Positions 1 through 6,364 of a stretch of 7,758 nucleotides of DNA are shown piece by piece. Position 1 is the stretch's first letter, and the number at the start of each line of letters is the position of its first letter. Origin of the DNA: Methylococcaceae bacterium (GTDB lineage Bacteria > Pseudomonadota > Gammaproteobacteria > Methylococcales > Methylomonadaceae); NCBI GenBank assembly GCA_013140465.1, contig JABFST010000478.1, positions 1-7,758 of the forward strand, given 5' to 3'. The translations under genes were made by a program, and so were the position numbers. The notes below the pieces were generated by a model. The model made no database searches and was not told the DNA's origin. It was given only the letters and a program-made list of their open reading frames with translations.

Positions 1-1
1 C

Positions 2-256
2 TACAGTGCGCCTTCCCAACCCAGTACGCCCGCACCTGAGTCCAGGCCAGAGCCTAGGCCAGAACCAAAACCTGAGCCTAAACCAGAACCCGTACATGAA
101 CCTGCACATGAACCTGCACATGAACCCAAACACAGTGAGCCGGAACAATCGCATCAAGAAAATAACCACCACAATGATGACAACAACAACAACAACAACA
201 ACGGCAACAACGGCAATGGCAACGGTCATCGCCGCCACAAAAACCAAGATAACTAA
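2..256 (+). CDS. C-terminal end of a Pro/Glu-repeat, Asn-rich protein (5' truncated by window edge)
   Basis: This is the last 84 residues of a protein whose start lies left of the window. Residues 12-42 are XEP repeats: PEPRPEPKPEPKPEPV, then HEPA, HEPA, HEPK. A His/Gln/Asn stretch follows, then a run of seven Asn (61-67), a Gly/Asn segment and a basic end (HRRHKNQDN). An overlapping frame at 6-272 starts with ATG but is a shadow. Between repeats the codon changes are synonymous only in the frame used here (gaa/gag for Glu; cca/cct/ccc for Pro), and this frame stays open to the window edge. The composition suggests an extended, disordered linker or tail, such as a periplasm-spanning or surface-exposed region, but no domain is visible and function is unknown. 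An intrinsic terminator about 100 bases downstream would end its transcript. Confidence 0.7.
   Translation, partial: YSAPSQPSTPAPESRPEPRPEPKPEPKPEPVHEPAHEPAHEPKHSEPEQSHQENNHHNDDNNNNNNNGNNGNGNGHRRHKNQDN
95..126 (+). repeat. 12-bp tandem repeat encoding HEPA units
   Basis: The unit CATGAACCTGCA occurs at 95-106 and 107-118, and the first eight bases of a third copy lie at 119-126. It lies inside the low-complexity gene and encodes His-Glu-Pro-Ala units. More degenerate 12-base units (Pro-Glu-Pro-Lys/Arg) precede it from about 47, so the repeat block has probably grown by unit duplication. Confidence 0.8.
182..202 (+). repeat. (AAC)7 trinucleotide microsatellite
   Basis: Seven exact AAC codons in a row encode poly-Asn in the low-complexity gene, followed by interrupted AAC/GGC units to about 226. 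Slippage would add or remove Asn residues without shifting the frame. Confidence 0.85.
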
Positions 257-353
257 GGGGATAGTCTCCTAAAAATTATTGGGTTTGTAGCGGTATTGTT
301 GTCGCCACGCTAGGGTAGCAATAGTTCACTTAAAGGCCATAGTAACCTCAATA

Positions 354-390
354 GGCTCGCTTGCCGCTGATGGCAAGCGGGCCTTTTTTT
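354..390 (+). terminator. Rho-independent terminator after the low-complexity gene
   Basis: A 12-bp stem (354-365 paired with 372-383, one G-U pair) encloses a 6-base loop and is followed directly by seven T residues (384-390). This is a canonical intrinsic terminator on the plus strand. It separates the upstream gene from the ABC transporter operon. The stretch from 257 to 353 between the stop codon and this hairpin shows no gene or clear signal. Confidence 0.88.
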
Positions 391-395
391 GTTTT

Positions 396-410
396 GCCGT
401 CAGTGACGGC
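396..410. repeat. Short hairpin GCCGTC-AGT-GACGGC
   Basis: A perfect 6-bp stem with a 3-base loop lies five bases after the terminator T-tract. It has no T-run of its own, so it is not a second classic terminator. It may stabilise the 3' end or be an operator half of the ABC operon leader. Its role is unknown. Confidence 0.45.
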
Positions 411-441
411 CTCAATCAATCTCGCATAGCCGTTGGCATAC

Positions 442-464
442 GGTTAAAATAGAGGGCTTTAACC
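442..464. promoter_or_regulatory. Inverted repeat GGTTAAA-N9-TTTAACC ahead of the ABC operon
   Basis: Two perfect 7-base arms (442-448 and 458-464) flank nine bases. The repeat is centred about 30 bases before the start codon of the substrate-binding protein. The left arm overlaps TAAAAT (445-450), which resembles a -10 box, but no convincing -35 box is seen at the proper distance. The position suits a repressor operator, although the assignment is inferred from symmetry and position alone. Confidence 0.35.
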
Positions 465-485
465 CTACCGCTTTAGGTGCTCATG

Positions 486-1436
486 ATGAAGCCTCTCATT
501 TTTCTTATCTGCGCGTGCTTATGTGCGGCAGTCCCTGCTTATGCGGCGGATAAAACCCTATTGCGTATCGGCATCCAAGCTTCTGGCACACTGGAATGGG
601 AATTGTCGGCCTTAGCGGACGACCCGGAGTTTGCTGTGCAAGTCACGCCGTTGGCAACTGCCGAAGCAGGAAAAATTGCCTTGCAATCGGGTTCGGTGGA
701 TATGATCGTTTCGGATTGGATTTGGGTGTCCAGCTTACGCGCGACAGGCAGTGATTTCACTTTTTACCCGTATTCCAGCTCAGCAGGGGCTTTAGTCGTG
801 GCTGCCGACAGCCCCATCCAAAAACTGGCGGACTTAAGCGGCAAACGCTTGGGCATTGCGGGTGGTGAGTTGGACAAAAACTGGTTGTTGCTGCAAGCCT
901 TAGCGCAACAACAGCAACTAGACCTTAACGCCAGTGTTACCAAAACCTATGGCGCACCGCCGTTAATCAACGAACAGCTCAAACAACAGCGCATCGATGC
1001 CGCCTTGGTATATTGGCATTTTGCCGCACGCCTAACCAGTGTGGGCTATCGGCAAATCATTGATGGCAAAGGCATCTTAAAAGGTTTGGGCATAGCCGAA
1101 ACGATGCCCAATATTGGTTTTGTGTTTAAGCACAGCTGGGGGACAGCCCATAAAACCGCCGTCAATAGCTTTTTTAAGGCCAGCAAAGCCGCCAAACAGC
1201 GTTTATGCAGCTCTGATGCCGCTTGGCAGAAAGTTATTCCTTTGTTACATACCGATGATGCCGCCACCCAAACCCAGCTCCGCGCTGGCTATTGTGCGGG
1301 CGGCATAGAGCATTGGGGCGAGGCGGAACAGCTGGCGGCAGCCAAGATTTACGGCTTGTTGCGCGGCATCAGCGGCAACCGTTTGACAGGCGAGTCCGCA
1401 ACCGTGTCTGCGGGTACTTTTTGGACGATAGACTAA
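486..1436 (+). CDS. NitT/TauT-type ABC transporter, periplasmic substrate-binding protein
   Basis: This protein captures a small molecule in the periplasm and delivers it to the permease and ATPase encoded next. The first 20 residues form a signal peptide: Met-Lys, a hydrophobic core rich in Leu, Ile and Cys, and an AYA cleavage site before ADKT. Mature features typical of the nitrate/sulfonate/taurine/thiamine-precursor class include DLSGKRLGIAGG (about 116-127) and YGAPPLINEQL (about 155-165), the conserved stretch between the lobes. Length is 316 residues, usual for the family. The start is chosen because AGGTG at 475-479 sits six bases before ATG 486. ATG 483 and GTG 477 are in frame, but GTG 477 overlaps that ribosome-binding site. 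The stop is followed after one base by the permease start. The ligand (sulfonate, nitrate, pyrimidine or other) cannot be predicted from sequence. Confidence 0.9.
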   Translation: MKPLIFLICACLCAAVPAYAADKTLLRIGIQASGTLEWELSALADDPEFAVQVTPLATAEAGKIALQSGSVDMIVSDWIWVSSLRATGSDFTFYPYSSSAGALVVAADSPIQKLADLSGKRLGIAGGELDKNWLLLQALAQQQQLDLNASVTKTYGAPPLINEQLKQQRIDAALVYWHFAARLTSVGYRQIIDGKGILKGLGIAETMPNIGFVFKHSWGTAHKTAVNSFFKASKAAKQRLCSSDAAWQKVIPLLHTDDAATQTQLRAGYCAGGIEHWGEAEQLAAAKIYGLLRGISGNRLTGESATVSAGTFWTID

Positions 1437-1437
1437 G

Positions 1438-2184
1438 TTGACGATTCCTAAGCATTTTTTGCCCGCTTTGTCGGCACTGGCCTTTTTGGGTCTGTGGCAG
1501 GGCTTGGCGGTGTCTGTGGACAGCAACACCCTGCCTACGCCCAGTGTAGTGGCTAAAGTATTTTGGTTGGCCTGTGTCTCGGGGCAACTGCCCTTGCATT
1601 TGGGCGTTACTTTGCTGCGCTTGCTGGTCAGCTTTACGGTTGCCATGTGCTTGGGCTGCGCGATAGGCATAGTGTTAGGCCGCAACAAACAACTGGATGC
1701 GTTTTTTGACAACTGGCTGGTGATATTTTTAAACGTACCCGCGTTAGTCACGATTATTTTGTGTTACGTCTGGTTTGGTTTGGTCGAATCGGCGGCAATC
1801 TTGGCGGTGGTCATCAACAAATTGCCTAATGTGGTTGTCACTATCCGCGAAGGCACGCGCATGTTGGACCAAGACCTGCTGGACATGGCGCGTAGCTTTC
1901 GGTTTGGGCGGCGCAAAACCTTAGTGCATGTGATTTGGCCGCAGCTACACCCTTATCTGATGGCGGCAACGCGGTCGGGCTTGGCGTTAATCTGGAAAAT
2001 CATTTTAGTCGTTGAGCTGTTAGGGCGCAGCAATGGCATGGGCTATCAGCTGCATTTGTTTTTTCAGCTATTTGATGTCGCCAGCATTTTGGCCTACACG
2101 ATTGCGTTTGTGACGGTTATCCAACTTTTAGAGTGGTGGGTGTTAAGGCCCTTAGACCATAAGGCGCAACGGTGGCGGCGATGA
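1438..2184 (+). CDS. NitT/TauT-type ABC transporter, permease (SsuC/TauC-like)
   Basis: This is the inner-membrane channel subunit of the importer, 248 residues long and typical of BPD_transp_1 permeases. Hydrophobic segments lie near residues 7-27, 55-81, 93-115, 118-136, 176-196 and 212-237. LPTPSVV (32-38) is the motif seen after the first segment in SsuC/TauC proteins. The cytoplasmic EAA-type loop (about 147-168, with G157 and P168) should dock to the ATPase. The start is TTG: an in-frame TAG at 1429-1431 closes the frame just upstream, and the first ATG lies well inside the second membrane segment. No good Shine-Dalgarno sequence is present, so translation is probably coupled to the binding-protein gene, which ends one base earlier. 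The 3' end overlaps the ATPase start by four bases. Confidence 0.9.
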   Translation: MTIPKHFLPALSALAFLGLWQGLAVSVDSNTLPTPSVVAKVFWLACVSGQLPLHLGVTLLRLLVSFTVAMCLGCAIGIVLGRNKQLDAFFDNWLVIFLNVPALVTIILCYVWFGLVESAAILAVVINKLPNVVVTIREGTRMLDQDLLDMARSFRFGRRKTLVHVIWPQLHPYLMAATRSGLALIWKIILVVELLGRSNGMGYQLHLFFQLFDVASILAYTIAFVTVIQLLEWWVLRPLDHKAQRWRR

Positions 2185-2921
2185 GCGACATTCATATCCG
2201 CATCAACCATAAAACCTATCCGGCTGTGGGACAGGCGCACGCGCATACCGTTATTGCTGATTTTGACTTGCGCCTAGCAACTGGCGAGTTTATTTGCCTA
2301 GTCGGGCCTTCCGGCTGCGGCAAAACCACCTTATTAAATATAGTCGCCGGATTGGATACGGCTTTTGCTGGGCAGATCCAAGTCGGCAATGCCCAAGCAC
2401 AACCCAAAATTGGTTGTGTTTTCCAAAATCCGCGCCTGTTGCCGTGGCGCACAGTACGCGAAAACATAGAGCTGGCCCTGTCTAGCGCCGCTACGCCAGC
2501 CATCATCGACACGTTGTTGGAGGTGATGCAACTGACCGATTCGCAACATGCTTACCCCGAACGCTTATCGCTGGGCATGAGCCGACGGGTCGCCATTATC
2601 CGCGCTTTTGCCATCGATCCTGAGTTATTGCTGATGGATGAGCCGTTCGTGTCACTGGACGGCAAAACCGCACGGCAAGTGCGCGAGTTATTGCTGACGC
2701 TGTGGCAGCAACGTCCGCATACCGTGTTGTTTGTCACCCATGACTTGCGGGAAGCGATTGCGTTGGCGGATAGGCTGGTGTTTTTGTCGGCTGCACCCAT
2801 GCGCGTTATCAGTGACATCAGCGTGCCGTTGGCGCGTTCAGAACGGCACGATGAAGGCTTATTGGAAGCGTTTAGGCAACAGCTGTTACATGATTACCCT
2901 GCGATAAAACAGCTGCTGTAA
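2181..2921 (+). CDS. NitT/TauT-type ABC transporter, ATP-binding protein (SsuB/TauB-like)
   Basis: This is the cytoplasmic ATPase that powers the importer, 246 residues long. In order it shows Walker A GPSGCGKT (42-49), the Q-loop FQNPRLLPW (81-89, Q82), the signature region LSLGMSRR (129-136), Walker B LLLMDEP (149-155) with catalytic E154, the D-loop SLD (158-160) and the H-loop His187 (VTHD). PRLLPW after the Q-loop is characteristic of the nitrate/taurine class. The signature is LSLGM instead of canonical LSGGQ. The start ATG at 2181 overlaps the permease stop (ATGA). An in-frame GTG at 2172 would add only three residues and is less likely. No terminator with a T-run follows before coaD, so read-through is possible. 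Confidence 0.93.
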   Translation: MSDIHIRINHKTYPAVGQAHAHTVIADFDLRLATGEFICLVGPSGCGKTTLLNIVAGLDTAFAGQIQVGNAQAQPKIGCVFQNPRLLPWRTVRENIELALSSAATPAIIDTLLEVMQLTDSQHAYPERLSLGMSRRVAIIRAFAIDPELLLMDEPFVSLDGKTARQVRELLLTLWQQRPHTVLFVTHDLREAIALADRLVFLSAAPMRVISDISVPLARSERHDEGLLEAFRQQLLHDYPAIKQLL

Positions 2922-2980
2922 CGTATCCAACAGGGCCACGCCAAGCCTATCCCCATTGATTTTAGGCATAATCCTACTAA

Positions 2981-3774
<794 letters not shown>

Positions 3775-3791
3775 GATGGCGGCTTAGGCAG

Positions 3792-3837
3792 GGTTTGCAA
3801 ACCGCTTAATTTAAGATTAGTGTGTAAAAATCACACA
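3792..3837. repeat. Cluster of three short palindromes between fdx and aroQ
   Basis: A perfect 12-base palindrome GGTTTGCAAACC lies at 3792-3803, CTTAA-T-TTAAG at 3805-3815, and TGTGT-N7-ACACA at 3821-3837. None is followed by a real T-tract, so terminator function for coaD-fdx is doubtful. They lie about 35 to 80 bases upstream of the predicted -35 box of the aroQ-accB-accC promoter and could bind regulators. The assignment rests on symmetry only. Confidence 0.4.
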
Positions 3838-3871
3838 TTCTGACGCTATCTTTGGGTAAAAGCATAATATC

Positions 3872-3899
3872 TGGACAAAACAACCAAACACGGTAAAAT
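3872..3899 (+). promoter_or_regulatory. Predicted sigma-70 promoter for aroQ-accB-accC
   Basis: TGGACA (3872-3877) and TAAAAT (3894-3899) each match their consensus at five of six positions and are separated by 16 bases. Transcription would start near 3906, giving a leader of about 33 bases before aroQ. This is the best promoter-like pair in the 164-base gap after the ferredoxin gene. Confidence 0.55.
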
Positions 3900-3938
3900 T
3901 GTCAGCCGAGTGCATTTTAATCGTAAGCAATTCATCTC

Positions 3939-4385
3939 ATGGCAACAATTACCGTCTTAAATGGCCCAAACTTAAACCTACTCGGTGTGCGCGAACCGGG
4001 CCATTACGGCAACAAAACCTTGGCAGACATCCGCCAACGGCTTGAAAGCCAAGCCGCCGCGCTCAACCACCAGCTTGATTTTCACCAACACAACGCGGAA
4101 CACCAGCTGGTTGAACTCATCCATCAGGCTTACCACGCCCATGTTGAGTTCATCATCATCAACCCGGCGGCCTTTACGCACACCAGCGTTGCCTTACGCG
4201 ACGCGTTGCTGGCAACCCAAATCCCTTTCATAGAGGTTCATTTATCTAACGTGCATGCGCGTGAACCTTTTAGAAAACACTCCTATTTTTCAGATATAGC
4301 CAAAGGCGTTATCTGCGGCTTAGGGGCCACAGGATATGAACTGGCTTTATTAGCCGCTCACCAGATATTAACCGAGAGACCATAA
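3939..4385 (+). CDS. aroQ: Type II 3-dehydroquinate dehydratase
   Basis: This enzyme removes water from 3-dehydroquinate to form 3-dehydroshikimate, the third step of the shikimate pathway. The class II family forms dodecamers. [16 protein letters not shown] (9-24) carries the active-site Arg18 and catalytic Tyr23 on the lid loop. [17 protein letters not shown] (74-90) forms the substrate pocket with Asn75. [14 protein letters not shown] (99-112) contains catalytic His101 and Arg112. Length is 148 residues, normal for the family. ATG 3939 is chosen because the conserved N-terminus follows at once; the Shine-Dalgarno sequence is weak. It is the first gene of an operon with accB, which starts three bases after its stop. 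The order aroQ-accB-accC is common in proteobacteria. Confidence 0.96.
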   Translation: MATITVLNGPNLNLLGVREPGHYGNKTLADIRQRLESQAAALNHQLDFHQHNAEHQLVELIHQAYHAHVEFIIINPAAFTHTSVALRDALLATQIPFIEVHLSNVHAREPFRKHSYFSDIAKGVICGLGATGYELALLAAHQILTERP

Positions 4386-4388
4386 ATC

Positions 4389-4829
4389 ATGGATATTAGA
4401 AAAATAAAAAAACTCATCGAAATTATCGAAGAATCAGACATTGCTGAATTGGAAATTAAAGAAGGGGAAGAATGTATACGCATTAGCCGTTACTCCGCAG
4501 CACCTGCGCCTGTAACCTATCACGCCGCGCCTGTCGGCGCACCTGCGCCCGCTACCATAACTGCCGCCGCCGCGCCTGCCGAGGAAAAAACTACAGGCCA
4601 TGTGGTTAAGTCACCGATGGTCGGCACGTTTTACCGTTCCGCCTCGCCCGGCACGAAAGTGTTTGTTGAAGTGGGACAATCGGTGGTCGCGGGCGACACC
4701 TTGTGCATCATCGAGGCCATGAAAATCCTGAACCAAATAGAAGCGGACAAAAGTGGTGTGGTCAGCCAAATTCTGGTTGAAAACGCCGAACCGGTCGAAT
4801 ATGGCCAACCCTTATTCATCATTGAATAA
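4389..4829 (+). CDS. accB: Biotin carboxyl carrier protein of acetyl-CoA carboxylase
   Basis: This protein carries biotin between biotin carboxylase (AccC) and the carboxyltransferase (AccA-AccD) in malonyl-CoA formation, the first committed step of fatty-acid synthesis. Residues 1-34 form the N-terminal region ([20 protein letters not shown]). Residues 36-66 are a flexible Ala/Pro-rich linker. Residues 70-146 are the biotinyl domain, beginning [13 protein letters not shown]. The thumb segment (about 84-98) characteristic of bacterial AccB is present. Biotin would be attached to Lys112 in EAMKIL; many homologues have EAMKMM or EAMKLM, so Ile-Leu is a mild variation. Length is 146 residues. 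No strong Shine-Dalgarno sequence precedes ATG 4389 and the gap from aroQ is three bases, suggesting translational coupling. Confidence 0.96.
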   Translation: MDIRKIKKLIEIIEESDIAELEIKEGEECIRISRYSAAPAPVTYHAAPVGAPAPATITAAAAPAEEKTTGHVVKSPMVGTFYRSASPGTKVFVEVGQSVVAGDTLCIIEAMKILNQIEADKSGVVSQILVENAEPVEYGQPLFIIE

Positions 4830-4843
4830 CTTGCGGGGAACTT

Positions 4844-6187
4844 ATGTTCGATAAAATAGTGATCGCCAATCGTGGCGAAATTGCCCTGCGCATTTTGCGC
4901 GCCTGTCGGGAATTGGGCGTAAAAGTGGTTGCTGTCCATTCCGAAGCCGACCGTGACCTTAAACATGTGCGCTTAGCCGACGAATCAGTGTGCATAGGCC
5001 CTGCGGCCTCTGCCGACAGTTACTTAAACATTCCGGCGATAATCAGCGCGGCGGAAGTGACCGATGCCGAAGCCATCCATCCTGGCTACGGCTTTTTGTC
5101 TGAAAATGCCGATTTTTCTGAGAAAGTCAAACAAAGCGGTTTTGTGTTTATCGGCCCCAATGCCGACACGATTCGTATGATGGGCGACAAAATCTCCGCC
5201 AAAAACGCGATGTTGGCGGCGGGCATCCCGTGTGTGCCGGGCAATAATGACCCCTTATCCGACGATGACCAAAAAAATCTGCGCATGGCGCGGGAAATTG
5301 GCTATCCGGTCATCATCAAAGCCGCAGGTGGCGGTGGTGGTCGGGGTATGCGCACCGTGCATACCGAATCGGCACTTATCAACGCTATTGCGATGACTAA
5401 AGCCGAAGCGGGCAGCGCGTTTGGCAACCCCACCGTGTACATGGAAAAATTCTTGGAAGATCCGCGCCATATCGAGTTTCAGGTGATGGCGGACAGCCAC
5501 GGTAACGCGATTCATTTGGGTGAACGTGATTGCTCTATGCAGCGCCGCCACCAAAAAGTAGTCGAAGAAGCCCCAGCACCCGGCATTACCGAATTGCAGC
5601 GCAAAACCATAGGTGAACGCTGCGCCAAAGCCTGTGTTGATATAGGTTATTTAGGTGCGGGTACGTTTGAGTTTTTGTACGAAAAAGGCGAGTTTTATTT
5701 TATTGAAATGAACACGCGCGTACAGGTTGAACACCCCGTCACTGAAATGATTACGGGCTTTGACATCGTCAAGGAACAACTGCGCATCGCCGCAGGTGAA
5801 CGTTTGTCGATTACCCAAGACCAAGTCAGGATTACCGGACACGCAATAGAATGCCGTTTGAACGCGGAAGACCCAAAAACCTTTATGCCTAGTCCGGGTG
5901 TGATTGACCAGTTCCACATGCCTGGCGGTCCCGGCATCCGTTGTGAAACCCATATTTACAACGGCTATAAAGTGCCGCCTTATTATGATTCGATGATAGG
6001 CAAGTTGATTGCCCACGGCGACGACCGCAAAAGTGCGATTGCGCGTATGAACACGGCGTTAAGTGAAATCATCATCGACGGCATTAAAACCAATATCCCG
6101 CTGCAACAAGACATTATGAATGACAGTGCGTTTGCGGCAGGGCAACAAAATATCCACTACCTCGAAAAAAAGCTAGGTATATCTTAA
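4844..6187 (+). CDS. accC: Biotin carboxylase subunit of acetyl-CoA carboxylase
   Basis: This enzyme uses ATP and bicarbonate to carboxylate the biotin on AccB. The 447 residues keep E. coli numbering at least through residue 292. The N-terminal domain starts [16 protein letters not shown]-grasp residues Lys116 and Lys159, the Gly-rich loop 162-168 (GGGGGRG) and His209 are present. Glu276 and Glu288-Met-Asn290-Thr-Arg292 bind metal and bicarbonate. All key residues are intact, so the enzyme should be active. ATG 4844 follows GGGGAA seven bases upstream and lies 14 bases after accB. In many gammaproteobacteria prmA follows accC, sometimes with another gene between; here a convergent unrelated gene follows, so the operon ends at this point. 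Confidence 0.97.
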   Translation: MFDKIVIANRGEIALRILRACRELGVKVVAVHSEADRDLKHVRLADESVCIGPAASADSYLNIPAIISAAEVTDAEAIHPGYGFLSENADFSEKVKQSGFVFIGPNADTIRMMGDKISAKNAMLAAGIPCVPGNNDPLSDDDQKNLRMAREIGYPVIIKAAGGGGGRGMRTVHTESALINAIAMTKAEAGSAFGNPTVYMEKFLEDPRHIEFQVMADSHGNAIHLGERDCSMQRRHQKVVEEAPAPGITELQRKTIGERCAKACVDIGYLGAGTFEFLYEKGEFYFIEMNTRVQVEHPVTEMITGFDIVKEQLRIAAGERLSITQDQVRITGHAIECRLNAEDPKTFMPSPGVIDQFHMPGGPGIRCETHIYNGYKVPPYYDSMIGKLIAHGDDRKSAIARMNTALSEIIIDGIKTNIPLQQDIMNDSAFAAGQQNIHYLEKKLGIS

Positions 6188-6221
6188 AGCCTCTTTAGCC
6201 CTAGGCACACAAGCTTGCCTT

Positions 6222-6339
6222 AAGGCTTACCCGGTTTTGCACATAAGGTCTCATTAATGGCAGGATAAAGACCTGCGAGGTTTATAAAACCTCGCAGGTC
6301 TGCCGCTGTTGAGACGTTCTTTTGCACTGGGTAAGCCTT
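6222..6339. repeat. Large nested imperfect palindrome (MITE-like or dispersed palindromic repeat)
   Basis: This 118-base element folds back on itself. The outer arms 6222-6232 and 6329-6339 are perfect 11-base inverted repeats. Inside them GTCTCA (6248-6253) pairs with TGAGAC (6310-6315), GGCAG (6259-6263) matches CTGCC (6300-6304), and a perfect 15-base stem closes the centre (6269-6283 with 6287-6301). Each half also contains the direct repeat TTTTGCAC (6235-6242 and 6320-6327). The left half carries about nine more bases than the right. It lies between two convergent genes, 34 bases after accC and 25 bases from the stop of the minus-strand gene. No clear target-site duplication is visible. 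A mobile-element origin is inferred from form alone; a folded bidirectional terminator is the alternative. Confidence 0.6.
6269..6301 (-). terminator. 15-bp perfect hairpin, possible terminator for the convergent genes
   Basis: Arms 6269-6283 and 6287-6301 are exact inverted repeats with a 3-base loop. Read on the minus strand, the hairpin is followed by TTTATCC, a short T-tract. On the plus strand no T-run follows. It could therefore stop the minus-strand transcript and, less efficiently, accC transcription. It is also the core of the larger palindrome. Confidence 0.4.
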
Positions 6340-6364
6340 TGCTTTTTAAGGCTCCTATCAAACC

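Noticed and set aside
6..272. ATG-initiated 88-codon frame rich in Thr and Asn
   Set aside because: It overlaps the better-supported frame 2-256, whose repeat units vary synonymously; this frame is a shadow of the repeats.
433..450. TTGGCA and TAAAAT as a promoter pair for the ABC operon
   Set aside because: Only six bases separate them, far too short for a sigma-70 promoter; no better -35 box was found.
494..527. Lipoprotein lipobox in the binding-protein signal peptide (Cys9, Cys11, Cys13)
   Set aside because: The residues before each Cys do not fit the lipobox well (Cys at -2), whereas AYA before ADKT is a good signal peptidase I site.
1245..1751. Minus-strand 168-codon open frame
   Set aside because: It lies antisense across the end of the binding-protein gene and the start of the permease gene, both clearly real, and shows no recognisable motifs.
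2945..2967. GCCTA/TAGGC inverted repeat after the ABC ATPase gene as a terminator
   Set aside because: The stem is only five bases with a 13-base loop and no T-tract follows.
3820..3837. CRP-like site around TCACA
   Set aside because: The right half TCACACAT fits, but with the required six-base spacer the left half is GTGTG rather than TGTGA, so symmetry with the CRP consensus fails.
5651..6016. Minus-strand 121-codon open frame inside accC
   Set aside because: It is antisense to a fully conserved biotin carboxylase region and has no family features.
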